Assembly: GCF_030814315.1 (NCBI RefSeq)
Contig: NZ_JAUSUV010000004.1
Span: 62,001 to 126,000, forward strand
Direction: 5' to 3'
DNA length: 64,000 bases
DNA from: Croceifilum oryzae
GTDB lineage: Bacteria > Bacillota > Bacilli > Thermoactinomycetales > Thermoactinomycetaceae
How positions within the stretch are numbered: the first letter of the stretch is position 1; each line of letters opens with the position of its first letter. This document shows, piece after piece, positions 11,376 through 20,735 of this stretch. The notes below the pieces were generated by a model. It was given only the letters and a program-made list of their open reading frames with translations, searched no databases and had not been told where the DNA came from. The translations under genes were made by a program, and so were the position numbers.

Positions 11376-12161
11376 ATGCTAGAAACGATTAAGCGCTGGA
11401 TGGGATCTGCTGAGAGTAAAGGGGAACTAACCCTAGAGGAATTAACAAGAGAAGTTCGAAACAACCCGATTCCTCGTCACATTGGTTTCATAATGGATGG
11501 TAATGGTCGCTGGGCCAAAAAACGAGGACTACCTCGAACAGCTGGTCATTTGGCTGGAATGAAAAGAGTGCGTGAAATCATTCGTTCTGCTGATGAGATT
11601 GGAGTCGAGGCGATTACACTCTACTCTTTTTCTACTGAGAATTGGAAACGTCCGAAAGAAGAGGTTGAGTATTTAATGAAGTTGCCGATCGAATTTTTGA
11701 AGTCTGATCTTCAGGAGTTAATTGATCGCAATGTTCGTGTTCAAATGCTGGGAGCGAAAGAAGAGACGCCTACGTCTACCTACCGGGCGCTTGTTGAGTT
11801 TGAAGAGAAAACGAAAGACAATACTGGTCTCATATTAAATTTTGCTATTAATTATGGTTCTCGTGACGAGATTCTTCAAGCGATTCGAGAGATTATAGAT
11901 GAAGTGCAAAACGGCAATATTGATAAAGAGCAAATAGATGAACAAGTAGTGAATCAGCATCTGCTTACCCGTGGCTTGCCAGATCCAGATCTCATTATAC
12001 GTACAAGCGGAGAGATGAGGATCAGTAACTTCTTATTATGGCAAATTGCTTATAGTGAACTTTGGTTTACGGAAGCGCTGTGGCCTGATTTTGGCAGAGA
12101 AGCGTTCTATCAAGCAATCTATGACTTCCAGAACCGCAGTCGGCGATACGGGGCAGTTTGA
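11376..12161 (+). CDS. uppS: Undecaprenyl diphosphate synthase (isoprenyl transferase)
   Basis: A 261-residue cis-prenyltransferase that makes the C55 lipid carrier for peptidoglycan. The signature MDGNGRWAKKRGLPR with catalytic Asp41 and the C-terminal DPDLIIRTSGEMRISNFLLWQ are intact. The N-terminal 30 residues precede the catalytic core as in Bacillus UppS. The gene follows GGAGG and opens the uppS-cdsA-dxr-rseP-proS series. The pathway is coherent: dxr feeds the isoprenoid pool used by UppS. Confidence 0.97.
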   Translation: MLETIKRWMGSAESKGELTLEELTREVRNNPIPRHIGFIMDGNGRWAKKRGLPRTAGHLAGMKRVREIIRSADEIGVEAITLYSFSTENWKRPKEEVEYLMKLPIEFLKSDLQELIDRNVRVQMLGAKEETPTSTYRALVEFEEKTKDNTGLILNFAINYGSRDEILQAIREIIDEVQNGNIDKEQIDEQVVNQHLLTRGLPDPDLIIRTSGEMRISNFLLWQIAYSELWFTEALWPDFGREAFYQAIYDFQNRSRRYGAV

Positions 12162-12180
12162 TCAAACAAGGAGAACGTAA

Positions 12181-12978
12181 ATGAAACAACGTGTAATAAC
12201 AGGAGTCTTAGGAGCGGTCGCGTACCTGGCCCTATTATTTTTAGGAGCACCATGGTACTCGGGGCTACTAGCAGTACTCGCTACAGTTAGCTTTCTCGAA
12301 TTTGGACAGATGAAGCTAGGTCGTTGGAAGGCCCCTCATGTACTATTAGGACTTTTATTAGTTTGGTCTATCTTGTGGAATAGTGTGTCTGTTTTTCTAA
12401 AAATTTCTGTCCCTTCCATTTTAACGTTTCCTAATCTATGGTTGCTGGGGATTGTCCTCTTTTTTGTTTTAATCGTGTTAAGTAAAAATAAGGTTACGAT
12501 CGATCATATTGCGTATCTATCGTTAGGCGCGCTTTATATTGGATATGGATTTGCTATCATGATTGAAACAATCTGGCAAGAAAAGGGACTTGCTTTAACA
12601 TTGATGGTTTTATTTACTACATGGGCAAGTGATTCAGGTGCCTATTTTGTGGGAAAACGATTTGGTAAACGTAAATTATGGCCTGCCATCAGCCCTAACA
12701 AAACGATTGAAGGCTCACTCGGTGGTGTATTGGTTGGTACTTTGTTAACCCTAGTGATCGGCTTATGCTGTAATCTTGGCCAAGTTCCCACTCTCATTGG
12801 ATTAGGTATTATTATTTCTTTCGTTGGCCAGTTTGGGGATTTGGTTGAATCAGCGATTAAGAGAACGATGGGTGTGAAAGACTCAGGAAGTATATTACCA
12901 GGGCATGGCGGAGTATTTGATCGATTTGATAGTCTGATTTTCACTTTCATTATCTTGCGATTGATCGAGGTCTTATAA
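12181..12978 (+). CDS. cdsA: Phosphatidate cytidylyltransferase (CDP-diglyceride synthase)
   Basis: A 265-residue polytopic membrane enzyme converting phosphatidic acid and CTP to CDP-diacylglycerol. About seven to eight hydrophobic segments are visible. The C-terminal CDS signature is present as SAIKRTMGVKDSGSILPGHGG followed by VFDRFDS. It starts 19 bp after uppS, with AAGGAG. Its product feeds PgsA, whose gene is near 59.4 kb in this window. Confidence 0.97.
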   Translation: MKQRVITGVLGAVAYLALLFLGAPWYSGLLAVLATVSFLEFGQMKLGRWKAPHVLLGLLLVWSILWNSVSVFLKISVPSILTFPNLWLLGIVLFFVLIVLSKNKVTIDHIAYLSLGALYIGYGFAIMIETIWQEKGLALTLMVLFTTWASDSGAYFVGKRFGKRKLWPAISPNKTIEGSLGGVLVGTLLTLVIGLCCNLGQVPTLIGLGIIISFVGQFGDLVESAIKRTMGVKDSGSILPGHGGVFDRFDSLIFTFIILRLIEVL

Positions 12979-12997
12979 AGAAAGAGGGGTCTCTGGT

Positions 12998-14158
12998 ATG
13001 TCAGAAAAACTAGCGATACTTGGTTCTACCGGCTCTATCGGAACTAGTACACTAGAAGTAGTACGTGGACAACGTGAAGAGTTTGAGGTGATTTCTCTTT
13101 CAGCGGGATCAAATGTAGAGTTGATGATTAAGCAAATTCGTGAATTTCATCCGAAAGTCGTTTCGATGTCTTCGCGCGAAGCAGCGAAGCGTGTGCAAGC
13201 AGAAGTAGGATCTGATGTACAAGTACTTTGGGGAGAGGAAGGGCTACTTGAAGTGGCTACCCACCCAGAGGCTACGTACCTAGTATCTGCTTTGGTAGGC
13301 AGCCAAGGACTACGCCCTACTTTAGCCGCCATCCAAGCCGGGAAAAAGATCGGTCTTGCAAATAAAGAAACGCTCGTAACGGCTGGACACATTGTAACAA
13401 CAGAGGCCCAGAAAGCAAATGTTCCTCTATTGCCCATTGATAGCGAACATTCTGCTATTTTTCAGTGTTTAAATGGGGAGTGTATGTCTGATGTAGAACG
13501 TCTTATCATCACGGCTTCAGGAGGCTCCTTTCGCGATCGTTCCCGGACAGAACTAGGTAATGTCACAGTTGAAGATGCGTTAAAGCATCCGAACTGGGCG
13601 ATGGGCGCTAAGATAACGATTGATTCTGCGACGATGATGAATAAAGGTCTTGAAGTAATCGAAGCACACTGGTTATTTGGGTTTGATTATGACAAAATTA
13701 ATGTATTGTTGCATCCACAAAGTATCATTCATTCATTGGTTGAGTTTCAAGACGGAGCCGTCATGGCGCAACTAGGTACACCCGATATGAAAGTACCCAT
13801 TCAGTATGCGTTGACGTTTCCAAATCGATTACCCGTTCAAACCACTAAATTGGACTTGGCCAAGATTGCAACATTGGATTTTCGAGAGATGGACTTCGAT
13901 CGATATGTGGCTCTACGTCTTGCTTTTGAAGCCGGCCGAGCAGGGGGAACGATGCCTACTGTATTAAATGCAGCAAATGAGGTTGCCGTGGCTCGTTTTT
14001 TACGTAATGAAATTCCATTTCTGGCGATTGATCGAATGGTAGAGCTTACATTGGAATCTCATCAAAGTAGTGTAGATCCTACTTTAGAAGAAATTGAAGA
14101 AGCAGATAGTTGGGCTAGGAAATTTGTGGCGAGTCAAATAATCCCTGTTCTCGGTTAG
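12998..14158 (+). CDS. dxr: 1-deoxy-D-xylulose-5-phosphate reductoisomerase
   Basis: A 386-residue enzyme that makes 2-C-methyl-D-erythritol 4-phosphate in the non-mevalonate isoprenoid pathway. The NADPH-binding LGSTGSIG (8-15), the metal-binding PIDSEHSAIFQCL segment and TIDSATMMNKGLE are all present. The start follows AGAGGGG. It sits between cdsA and rseP as in B. subtilis. Confidence 0.98.
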   Translation: MSEKLAILGSTGSIGTSTLEVVRGQREEFEVISLSAGSNVELMIKQIREFHPKVVSMSSREAAKRVQAEVGSDVQVLWGEEGLLEVATHPEATYLVSALVGSQGLRPTLAAIQAGKKIGLANKETLVTAGHIVTTEAQKANVPLLPIDSEHSAIFQCLNGECMSDVERLIITASGGSFRDRSRTELGNVTVEDALKHPNWAMGAKITIDSATMMNKGLEVIEAHWLFGFDYDKINVLLHPQSIIHSLVEFQDGAVMAQLGTPDMKVPIQYALTFPNRLPVQTTKLDLAKIATLDFREMDFDRYVALRLAFEAGRAGGTMPTVLNAANEVAVARFLRNEIPFLAIDRMVELTLESHQSSVDPTLEEIEEADSWARKFVASQIIPVLG

Positions 14159-14176
14159 AACATAAGGAGTGAAACG

Positions 14177-15466
14177 ATGGGAAATTTTTTGTATTATGTT
14201 GCTGTGTTTATCCCTGTACTCAGCTTATTAGTGTTTATTCATGAATTAGGGCATTTTCTTCTCGCGAAACGCGCTGGAATCTTAGTTCGCGAATTTGCCA
14301 TCGGTTTCGGCTCCAAAATTTTCTCTTGGCGCAGAGGAGAGACACTGTATTCGATTCGGCTCCTACCGCTGGGTGGATATGTCCGCATGGCTGGAGAAGA
14401 TCCAGAAACAGTCGAAGTGAAAGCAGGATCACATGTATACGCCTCTGTAAATGATCTGGGCAAATTGGATCATCTATATCTCTATGAACCAAATCACTCC
14501 ACAGGAAACCTAGTGGCAGGTCGAGTGGTAGAGATTGATTTAGAACGCAAACTATATGTTGTTCTAGAAAACGAAGAAGGGAACGAAACTCGTTATGAGC
14601 TTGATCCCAAAATGTTTCTTCATTTTGACGAGAAAAATGAGACCCAGATTGCACCTTGGGATCGCCAATTTGGTTCCAAGACAGCTGGACAAAAAGCATT
14701 GGCTATCTTAGCTGGACCTGTTTTTAATATCATTTTAACGGTCATCTTATTTGCGATCTATATTGGAATCACTGGAGTCGAACACAGACTGTATGTTGAG
14801 AAAACAGTAGCGGGTAGCCCAAGTGCTACTGCGGGAATCGAGTCCGGTGACATTATTACCAAGATTAATGGGAAAGATGTTCCTACTTTTGATATGTTCA
14901 AATATCAAATTTTAGAGTCACAAGGCAGTGAAGTAAAGCTAACTGTCGACCGGAATGGTCAACAGTTAGAAGTCCCACTCCAGCCAGAGAAAAAAGTAAC
15001 TCAAAGCGGAGATGTGATTTATCAAGTTGGGATTGACTTTAATAGTGAGAAGGGAAAACGACCTGCTACGATTGGAGAAATAGTAGGTGGTGGTTTTACT
15101 CTTACATATGATTGGATCAAAGTGATTGGTGATGGTTTCTATAAACTGTTTACCTTCCAACTATCTTTGGAAAACTTAGGTGGACCGATCCAGATGGGAA
15201 CGATTACAGGACAAGCTGCACAACAGGGCATTGATATTGTAATCAAGTGGATGGCGATTCTTAGCTTAAACCTTGGATTGTTTAATCTTCTACCTATACC
15301 AGCACTAGATGGTAGTCGACTTCTGTTTATTGGAATCGAGGCACTTCGAGGGCGTCCGGTGAGTCCGAATATCGAGAGTATGGTTCACTTTGTAGGATTT
15401 GCGCTATTAATGATGTTGATGCTTGTCGTGACTTATAACGATATAGTAAAATTAGTCTTTAAATAG
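14177..15466 (+). CDS. rseP: Site-2 intramembrane zinc metalloprotease RseP (RasP)
   Basis: A 429-residue polytopic protease that cleaves anti-sigma factors and signal-peptide remnants inside the membrane. The zinc motif is HELGH (22-26) in the first membrane segment, and the third ligand region is NLLPIPALDGSRL near the C-terminus. A PDZ domain occupies roughly 205-290. The 100-residue insert between the first segment and AGPVFN is also found in Bacillus RasP. The start follows AAGGAG. Confidence 0.96.
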   Translation: MGNFLYYVAVFIPVLSLLVFIHELGHFLLAKRAGILVREFAIGFGSKIFSWRRGETLYSIRLLPLGGYVRMAGEDPETVEVKAGSHVYASVNDLGKLDHLYLYEPNHSTGNLVAGRVVEIDLERKLYVVLENEEGNETRYELDPKMFLHFDEKNETQIAPWDRQFGSKTAGQKALAILAGPVFNIILTVILFAIYIGITGVEHRLYVEKTVAGSPSATAGIESGDIITKINGKDVPTFDMFKYQILESQGSEVKLTVDRNGQQLEVPLQPEKKVTQSGDVIYQVGIDFNSEKGKRPATIGEIVGGGFTLTYDWIKVIGDGFYKLFTFQLSLENLGGPIQMGTITGQAAQQGIDIVIKWMAILSLNLGLFNLLPIPALDGSRLLFIGIEALRGRPVSPNIESMVHFVGFALLMMLMLVVTYNDIVKLVFK

Positions 15467-15476
15467 ACGAAAATCC

Positions 15477-15505
15477 TAGGGATGTGGGTCTAATGCTCAC
15501 ATCCC
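15477..15505 (+). other. Perfect hairpin between rseP and proS
   Basis: 9-bp inverted repeat AGGGATGTG/CACATCCCT with an 11-base loop. No T run follows, so it is not a standard terminator; it may be an mRNA stabiliser or processing site. No T-box signature is present. Confidence 0.6.
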
Positions 15506-15552
15506 TCCTTGTATGATGGAACGAGAGAATAGTAGAAATAGAGGGGAATTTC

Positions 15553-17265
15553 ATGAGACAACAACATGCCTTAATACCTACCCTTCGTACGGTAGGAGAA
15601 GCTGAGATGATCAGCCACCAGCTGTTATTGCGTGCTGGCTTTATTCGTCAATTAGCGGCCGGGATTTATAATTATCTCCCTCTTGGTAAACGTGTACTGA
15701 ATAAAGTGGAACAAATTGTACGGGAAGAGATGGACGAGATTGGAGGACAGGAGCTGTTAATGCCTGCCCTTAACCCGGCTGAACTTTGGGAGGAATCGGG
15801 TCGCTATGAAACCTATGGTCCTGACCTCGTAAGATTACAAGACCGCCATGAACGTTCCTTCATCCTAGGTCCTACACATGAAGAAACAGTTACGGATATT
15901 GTACGTAATGAGATTAACTCCTACAAAAAGCTTCCTGCTACGCTTTATCAAATTCAAACCAAGTTTCGTGATGAGCGCAGACCTCGTTCTGGCCTCCTTC
16001 GTGGTCGCGAGTTTCTGATGAAAGATGCGTATTCTTTCCATGCAGATCGTGATTCGCTCGATGGGACTTATGAAGATATGTATCGTGCTTATACCAATAT
16101 CTTTACTCGTCTAGGAATGGACTTTCGTGCTGTAGAGGCGGATTCTGGCGCTATTGGTGGTAAGGGAACACATGAATTTATGGCGTTATCTTCTGCTGGT
16201 GAAGATTATGTTGCGATCTGTGAGTCCTGCGTTTATTCGGCTAATATCGAGATGGCAGAAGTCGTGGGTACATTTGCTACTTCCTCTATTGAGGCAAGCG
16301 CAATGGAGAATGTAGCGACACCAGGAAAAGGTTCTATTCAAGAAGTGGCTGACTTCCTGCAAATCAACCCAAATCAACTTGTGAAAAGCTTACTCTTTAT
16401 GGTGGATGAGAAGCCTGTGCTAGTATTGGTCCGTGGCGATCATGAAGTGAACGATGTGAAAATCAAAAACTTCCTGGATGCAACAGTAGTTGGATTGGCA
16501 GATGAAGCTACGATACGCCGAGTTACAGGGACAACTCCTGGCTATGTGGGTCCAGTTTCTCTTCAGGAAAAGGTAATGATTCTAGCAGATCAAGCGATTC
16601 AAGGGCTTTCAGAAATGGTAGTAGGAGCGAATGAAAAAGATGCGCACCTTCTCCATGTACAAGCTGGACGTGATTTTGATGTTGATCACTATGTAGACCT
16701 TCGCAATATCCAAGAAGGGGATGCCTGCCCACGCTGTGGAGGGGTTATTAAACTAGTAAAAGGAATTGAGATCGGACATATCTTTAAGCTAGGTACAAAA
16801 TATAGTGATGCCATGAAAGCCAAATTCCTTGATCAAAATGGGAAAGAGCAATCGGTTATCATGGGTTGCTATGGGATTGGTATTTCTCGTGCTATGGCCT
16901 CAGTAGTCGAGCAGCATCATGATGAAAATGGAATTGTCTGGCCTGTGTCCATTGCTCCTTTCCATGTGCATTTAATTGCGGTTAATATGAAAGATGAGGC
17001 ACAGCGCGAAGCAGCGGAGAAGCTATACCAAGAGCTACGCTCAATGAAAATCGAAGTATTATTCGATGATCGTTTCGAACGTGCTGGTGTGAAGTTTAAA
17101 GATGCCGATTTACTAGGAATTCCGGTTCGTGTAATTGTGGGGTCCAAAACAGAGAGCGGTGTGGTGGAGATGAAAGCTCGCCGTACCGGACATAGTGAAG
17201 AAGTATCGTTTTCCGAGATTAAGAATCTAGTTCCTGCGTGGTTAGAAAAAGCGGATCAAACGTAA
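15553..17265 (+). CDS. proS: Prolyl-tRNA synthetase, bacterial type with editing insert
   Basis: A 570-residue class II synthetase charging tRNA-Pro. Motif 2 is seen as [17 protein letters not shown], motif 3 as [11 protein letters not shown], and the editing (INS) domain occupies about 225-385. The C-terminal anticodon-binding domain includes [12 protein letters not shown]. The start follows AGGGGAA. A very strong bidirectional terminator follows. In B. subtilis polC comes next, but it is absent here. Confidence 0.98.
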   Translation: MRQQHALIPTLRTVGEAEMISHQLLLRAGFIRQLAAGIYNYLPLGKRVLNKVEQIVREEMDEIGGQELLMPALNPAELWEESGRYETYGPDLVRLQDRHERSFILGPTHEETVTDIVRNEINSYKKLPATLYQIQTKFRDERRPRSGLLRGREFLMKDAYSFHADRDSLDGTYEDMYRAYTNIFTRLGMDFRAVEADSGAIGGKGTHEFMALSSAGEDYVAICESCVYSANIEMAEVVGTFATSSIEASAMENVATPGKGSIQEVADFLQINPNQLVKSLLFMVDEKPVLVLVRGDHEVNDVKIKNFLDATVVGLADEATIRRVTGTTPGYVGPVSLQEKVMILADQAIQGLSEMVVGANEKDAHLLHVQAGRDFDVDHYVDLRNIQEGDACPRCGGVIKLVKGIEIGHIFKLGTKYSDAMKAKFLDQNGKEQSVIMGCYGIGISRAMASVVEQHHDENGIVWPVSIAPFHVHLIAVNMKDEAQREAAEKLYQELRSMKIEVLFDDRFERAGVKFKDADLLGIPVRVIVGSKTESGVVEMKARRTGHSEEVSFSEIKNLVPAWLEKADQT

Positions 17266-17275
17266 CAAGGTATAA

Positions 17276-17323
17276 TCAAAATAAAAAAGCTAACGATCCA
17301 ATCTGTTAGCTTTTTTATTTTGA
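17276..17323 (+). terminator. Long bidirectional terminator after proS
   Basis: Perfect 19-bp inverted repeat TCAAAATAAAAAAGCTAAC and its complement with a 10-base loop. A and T runs flank both sides, so it can stop transcription in both directions. Confidence 0.93.
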
Positions 17324-17389
17324 TGGTTTATATGGTTTTATTTAAATTTAAAATCTCATAAAATCGCTTCATAGTAGGTGGAGAAAATT

Positions 17390-18086
17390 TTGTTGAATAC
17401 AACTTTCGTTACGGAACGGTTGAAGGTCATTCCGGCGATCTCGAAGTTCCGAGCAGTTTTTGCTTGGATCACGATGGTGACTCTCTGGGTGTTTCTCTTT
17501 ATTGATTTGGTTTTTATCGATGTGATTTATACAAAAGAGAATCTTTGGAGATTTGAGCATTTGTCATTGTACATCGATGAGGCGAAGAAATCATATTCCG
17601 TGGGCACTTACAAACACTGTCATTTTTGCATTCGGCTTGATACAGGTTGTGCAATCTGTCGGAGTTCATATCAATGCTTATTTGGGAATTGATCAATATT
17701 CGGATCGTGAAAACTCAATTAAAAATTCGTATCAAATGAATATGGATGCTACAATGAAGTCATCTTCGTCTGCAAGAAGTTCATCTACAAGTTCACTTTC
17801 ACCAGCGATTTTAACTTTGCTAGCGGTCTGTTTATTAGCGCCCATCGCAGAAGAAATTTTGTTTCGTGGGTACTTACAAACGTTATTTGCTCACTCTATA
17901 GGCAGGGTATTGTCGGTCATTTTAACAGCGTTACTTTTCTCTCTATATCATGTGGATGTAGCTTCATTTTTCCCCCTCTTTTTCACGGGGATCATTTTTG
18001 GGATATTTCGTGAAGCATTTAAATCTGTTTGGGCTGCTAGCGCTTTACATATGTTTATGAATACGTTATTTAGTCTGTTTTTTTAG
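17390..18086 (+). pseudogene. Frameshifted CPBP-family intramembrane metalloprotease
   Basis: Two overlapping frames together make one protein of about 231 residues. The first half (TTG start 6 bases after AGGTGGAG) has one membrane segment around FAWITMVTLWVFLFIDLVF. The second half, in the frame shifted by one base, has the CPBP (Abi/CAAX protease-like) motifs EEILFRGYL, FSLYH and HMFMN among several membrane segments. The switch must lie around 17585-17630, and the length is one base more than a multiple of three. A one-base insertion would explain it. Either the gene is broken or the sequence contains an error. A serine-rich loop precedes the catalytic part. It stands where polC is found in B. 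subtilis. Confidence 0.7.
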
Positions 18087-18087
18087 C

Positions 18088-18116
18088 TTGTGTCGAATGT
18101 ACTTGTAGGATAGAAT
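18088..18116 (+). promoter_or_regulatory. Possible sigma-A promoter of the GNAT gene
   Basis: TTGTGT, a 17-base spacer, TAGAAT. An inverted repeat ATAGAT/ATCTAT (18114-18132) overlaps the predicted start of transcription and could be an operator. Confidence 0.5.
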
Positions 18117-18157
18117 AGATGAAATTTATCTATTTTAGAATGAAAGGGGTTCTATGT

Positions 18158-18670
18158 GTGGAATTAATCATTCGCAAGGCACAAGTTTCAGATGCTGAGA
18201 AATTATTAGATTATGGAAGAAATATAGCCGAAGAGTCTTCTTTCCTCATCATAACCCCCGAAGAGATGAAGGCGGAAGATGTAGCTTCAGAGGAGAATTG
18301 GATTAAAAGTTTTGAATCAAGTGGGAACCTATTACTTGTGGCCGAGGTAGAGGGAGAGATTGTCGGTTCACTAAATTGCAATCGTCCGAGGCGTTCTCGT
18401 GTCCGCCATATTGGAATGATAGGGGTTGCCGTTCGAAAACCGTACTGGAACCAGAGGGTGGGTACTAAATTAATAGAAGCATTGTTTGAGTGGGCAAAAG
18501 AGAATGATGTGGAAGAAATTCAACTAACTGTACTAAAGCATAATGATCGTGCGAAGCATGTGTATCAAAAGTTGGGATTTCAAGTTATAGGAGAAAGACC
18601 ACGGGCTATGAAATATGAGGATGGAACGTACGCGAATGAGGTGTTGATGAGCTACTATCTCGTCAGATAA
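18158..18670 (+). CDS. GNAT family N-acetyltransferase
   Basis: A 170-residue single-domain GNAT acetyltransferase of unknown substrate. The start is a GTG 8 bases after AAAGGGG; an upstream in-frame ATG has no ribosome-binding site. The acetyl-CoA loop is seen as IGVAVRKPYWNQRVGTKLIEAL, close to the usual R/Q-x-x-G-x-G/A pattern (QRVGTK). HNDRAKHVYQKLGFQVIGERP is the typical C-terminal motif. It has its own likely promoter and sits between the broken protease gene and the rimP operon, so no pathway is implied. Confidence 0.88.
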   Translation: MELIIRKAQVSDAEKLLDYGRNIAEESSFLIITPEEMKAEDVASEENWIKSFESSGNLLLVAEVEGEIVGSLNCNRPRRSRVRHIGMIGVAVRKPYWNQRVGTKLIEALFEWAKENDVEEIQLTVLKHNDRAKHVYQKLGFQVIGERPRAMKYEDGTYANEVLMSYYLVR

Positions 18671-18676
18671 TTGTGA

Positions 18677-18706
18677 TTGCGTGCCTTTTTATGGTTGTGA
18701 TATAAT
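18677..18706 (+). promoter_or_regulatory. Sigma-A promoter of the rimP-nusA-infB operon
   Basis: TTGCGT, an 18-base spacer, and a perfect TATAAT (18701-18706) preceded by TGA, an extended -10 element. Confidence 0.85.
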
Positions 18707-18743
18707 CATCTTGGCTATACTTAGAATGATACGGCTGATGAGG

Positions 18744-18772
18744 AAAGAGTGGGTGCTTACCCACTCTTTCAC
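18744..18772 (+). promoter_or_regulatory. Hairpin in the rimP leader
   Basis: Perfect 12-bp stem GAAAGAGTGGGT/ACCCACTCTTTC with a GCTT loop, about 50 bases before the rimP start. No T run follows, so it is a leader element rather than a terminator. Comparable hairpins are common before rimP in Bacilli (from memory). NusA autoregulation is a possible role (inference). Confidence 0.75.
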
Positions 18773-18823
18773 GTTTGCTAGTGGGTAAAAAGTAAGCTGT
18801 GAGTAGCGTAAGGAGGGTTGGCT

Positions 18824-19288
18824 TTGAGCCGCCATGTCGTAGAGACAGTTGAGAAGTTAGTGACACCAGCACTTGAAGCGCTTCAATTAGAAGTAGTTGA
18901 AGTAGAGTACAAGAAGGAAGGATCTAACTATTTTCTTCGAGTTTTTATAGATAAAAACGATGAAGCCAGAGTCGATCTGGATGATTGTGCCAAGGCAAGT
19001 GGGTGTGTGAGCGCTCTTCTTGATGAACACGATCCCGTACCAGGGGCATATATATTGGAAGTGTCTTCTCCAGGAGCGGAACGTCCTTTGAAAAAAGAAA
19101 ATGACTATCAAAAATCGATTGGAAAGAATGTTTATGTTAGTACATACGAACCGATTGATGGAACAAAGGCGTTTGAAGGTGTTTTAAAAGAAGCGTCCGT
19201 TGACTATTTAACTGTAGACGTTCAAGGAAAAGAAATTGAGATACCGCGCAGTAAAGTGGCAAAAGCAAGACTTGCCATTGTGTTTTAG
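18824..19288 (+). CDS. rimP: Ribosome maturation factor RimP
   Basis: A 154-residue RimP needed for 30S assembly. It contains YFLRVFIDK, LDDCAKASGCVSALLDE and LEVSSPGAERPL, the conserved RimP motifs. The start is TTG at 18824, 6 bases after AGGAGGG; another TTG at 18818 touches the ribosome-binding site and is unlikely. It is the first gene of the nusA-infB operon. Confidence 0.95.
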   Translation: MSRHVVETVEKLVTPALEALQLEVVEVEYKKEGSNYFLRVFIDKNDEARVDLDDCAKASGCVSALLDEHDPVPGAYILEVSSPGAERPLKKENDYQKSIGKNVYVSTYEPIDGTKAFEGVLKEASVDYLTVDVQGKEIEIPRSKVAKARLAIVF

Positions 19289-19310
19289 CGCGAAGGGAGG
19301 AACCAAGGCG

Positions 19311-20414
19311 ATGAATGCTGAGTTCATCGAGGCTCTCGGTCAATTAGAGAAAGAAAAAGGAATTAGTAAAGATATTTTGATCGAAGCGATAGAAGCAGCA
19401 CTGATTTCTGGATATAAGCGTAACTTTCACTCTGCTCAAAATGTACGAGTAGATATAGACCGAATGTCAGGAAGGGTTCGTGTATTTGCAAGAAAAAATG
19501 TAGTAGAAGATGTTCTCGATCCAAGGCTTGAGATTTCTCTTGATGCCTCAAAAGAGATCAATTCTTCTTTCGAATTAGACGATATCGTTGAAATTGAGGT
19601 AACACCTGCTGATTTTGGTCGGATTGCGGCTCAAACAGCAAAGCAAGTTGTTACACAACGGATCCGGGAAGCGGAACGCAGTATCATTTATCAAAACTTT
19701 ATTGAGCGCGAAGATGATATTGTAACAGGTATTGTTCAACGTACCGATAATCGTTACTACTATATCGATCTAGGTAGAGTGGAAGCGATTCTTCCACACA
19801 ATGAGACAATGCCAGGCGAACGTTTTAAACATGGAGATCGTGTGAAAACCTATGTAACCAAAGTGGAGAAATCTACGAAGGGTCCGCAAATTTTTGTATC
19901 ACGTACACATCCAGGATTGTTGAAGCGTTTGTTTGAATTAGAGGTGCCAGAGATTTTTGAAGGGATTGTAGAAATTCGTTCCGTTGCTAGAGAAGCGGGT
20001 CTCCGTTCAAAAATTGCTGTTTATTCGAGGGATACCAACGTGGATCCAGTCGGTGCTTGTGTAGGTCATAAAGGGGTTCGTGTACAGACGGTGGTAAATG
20101 AATTACGAGGCGAGAAGATCGATATCGTTCGTTGGTCAGAAGAGATGGATGAATGGATTGCCAATGCTCTTAGCCCATCCAAGGTAACTTCTGTCACGAT
20201 CTATGAAGAAGAAAAGATGGCGCGTGTGATCGTTCCGGACCATCAATTGTCACTAGCTATCGGGAAAGAAGGTCAAAATGCCCGTTTAGCAGCGAAGTTG
20301 ACCAACTGGAAAATTGATATTAAGAGTGAATCAGAAGCAGTAGATTCAATCTCAAAAACAGACTCAAATTCAGAAGTCGATTTCGATTCAGATCTATCGA
20401 CTGAAGAATCATAA
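19311..20414 (+). CDS. nusA: Transcription termination/antitermination factor NusA
   Basis: A 367-residue NusA of the short Firmicute form. Order: N-terminal RNA polymerase-binding domain (1-125), S1 domain (about 130-200), then two KH domains containing GACVGHKGVRVQ and LAIGKEGQNARLAAKLTNW. The acidic serine-rich tail replaces the C-terminal repeats of E. coli NusA. The start is the ATG at 19311 after GGGAGG, not the longer frame that overlaps rimP. Confidence 0.98.
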   Translation: MNAEFIEALGQLEKEKGISKDILIEAIEAALISGYKRNFHSAQNVRVDIDRMSGRVRVFARKNVVEDVLDPRLEISLDASKEINSSFELDDIVEIEVTPADFGRIAAQTAKQVVTQRIREAERSIIYQNFIEREDDIVTGIVQRTDNRYYYIDLGRVEAILPHNETMPGERFKHGDRVKTYVTKVEKSTKGPQIFVSRTHPGLLKRLFELEVPEIFEGIVEIRSVAREAGLRSKIAVYSRDTNVDPVGACVGHKGVRVQTVVNELRGEKIDIVRWSEEMDEWIANALSPSKVTSVTIYEEEKMARVIVPDHQLSLAIGKEGQNARLAAKLTNWKIDIKSESEAVDSISKTDSNSEVDFDSDLSTEES

Positions 20415-20456
20415 GAGCCACTCCATAGATCTTTTAAATAAGGGAGGTGGTAGGGT

Positions 20457-20735
20457 TTGAAACAAAAGAAAATTCCTTTACGTAAATGTATCGCTTCGCA
20501 GGAGATGTTTCCCAAAAAGAGTCTTATTCGCATCGTTCGTACACCAGATAACGAAGTGCTGATCGACCCTACAAGTAAAAAGTCGGGACGAGGAGCATAC
20601 CTTTGTGCTAAAGAAGATTATATTGATTTAGCACAAAAACGCAAAGCGATCGAGAGAGCTTTAAAGGTTCAAATCGATCCAGCTTTGTATGATCAGTTAC
20701 GAGAGTACGCGAAGACGGTGATCCACGATGAATAA
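20457..20735 (+). CDS. rnpM: RNase P modulator RnpM (YlxR)
   Basis: A 92-residue YlxR-family RNA-binding protein. The conserved PLRKCIASQEMFPKKSLIRIV and the GRGAYLC motif are present. B. subtilis YlxR/RnpM binds the RNase P RNA and modulates its activity. The TTG start follows GGGAGGTGG. The end overlaps ylxQ by 8 bp, so the two are coupled. Confidence 0.94.
   Translation: MKQKKIPLRKCIASQEMFPKKSLIRIVRTPDNEVLIDPTSKKSGRGAYLCAKEDYIDLAQKRKAIERALKVQIDPALYDQLREYAKTVIHDE

Noticed and set aside
14235-14699. 154-codon minus-strand frame over rseP
   Set aside because: It is antisense to a well-conserved gene, with no homology or start signals.
15467-15552. T-box riboswitch before proS
   Set aside because: The gap is too short and lacks the T-box sequence; only a simple hairpin is present.
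18091-18097. Spo0A box TGTCGAA at the GNAT promoter
   Set aside because: A 7-base match is expected several times by chance in 64 kb; there is no second box nearby.
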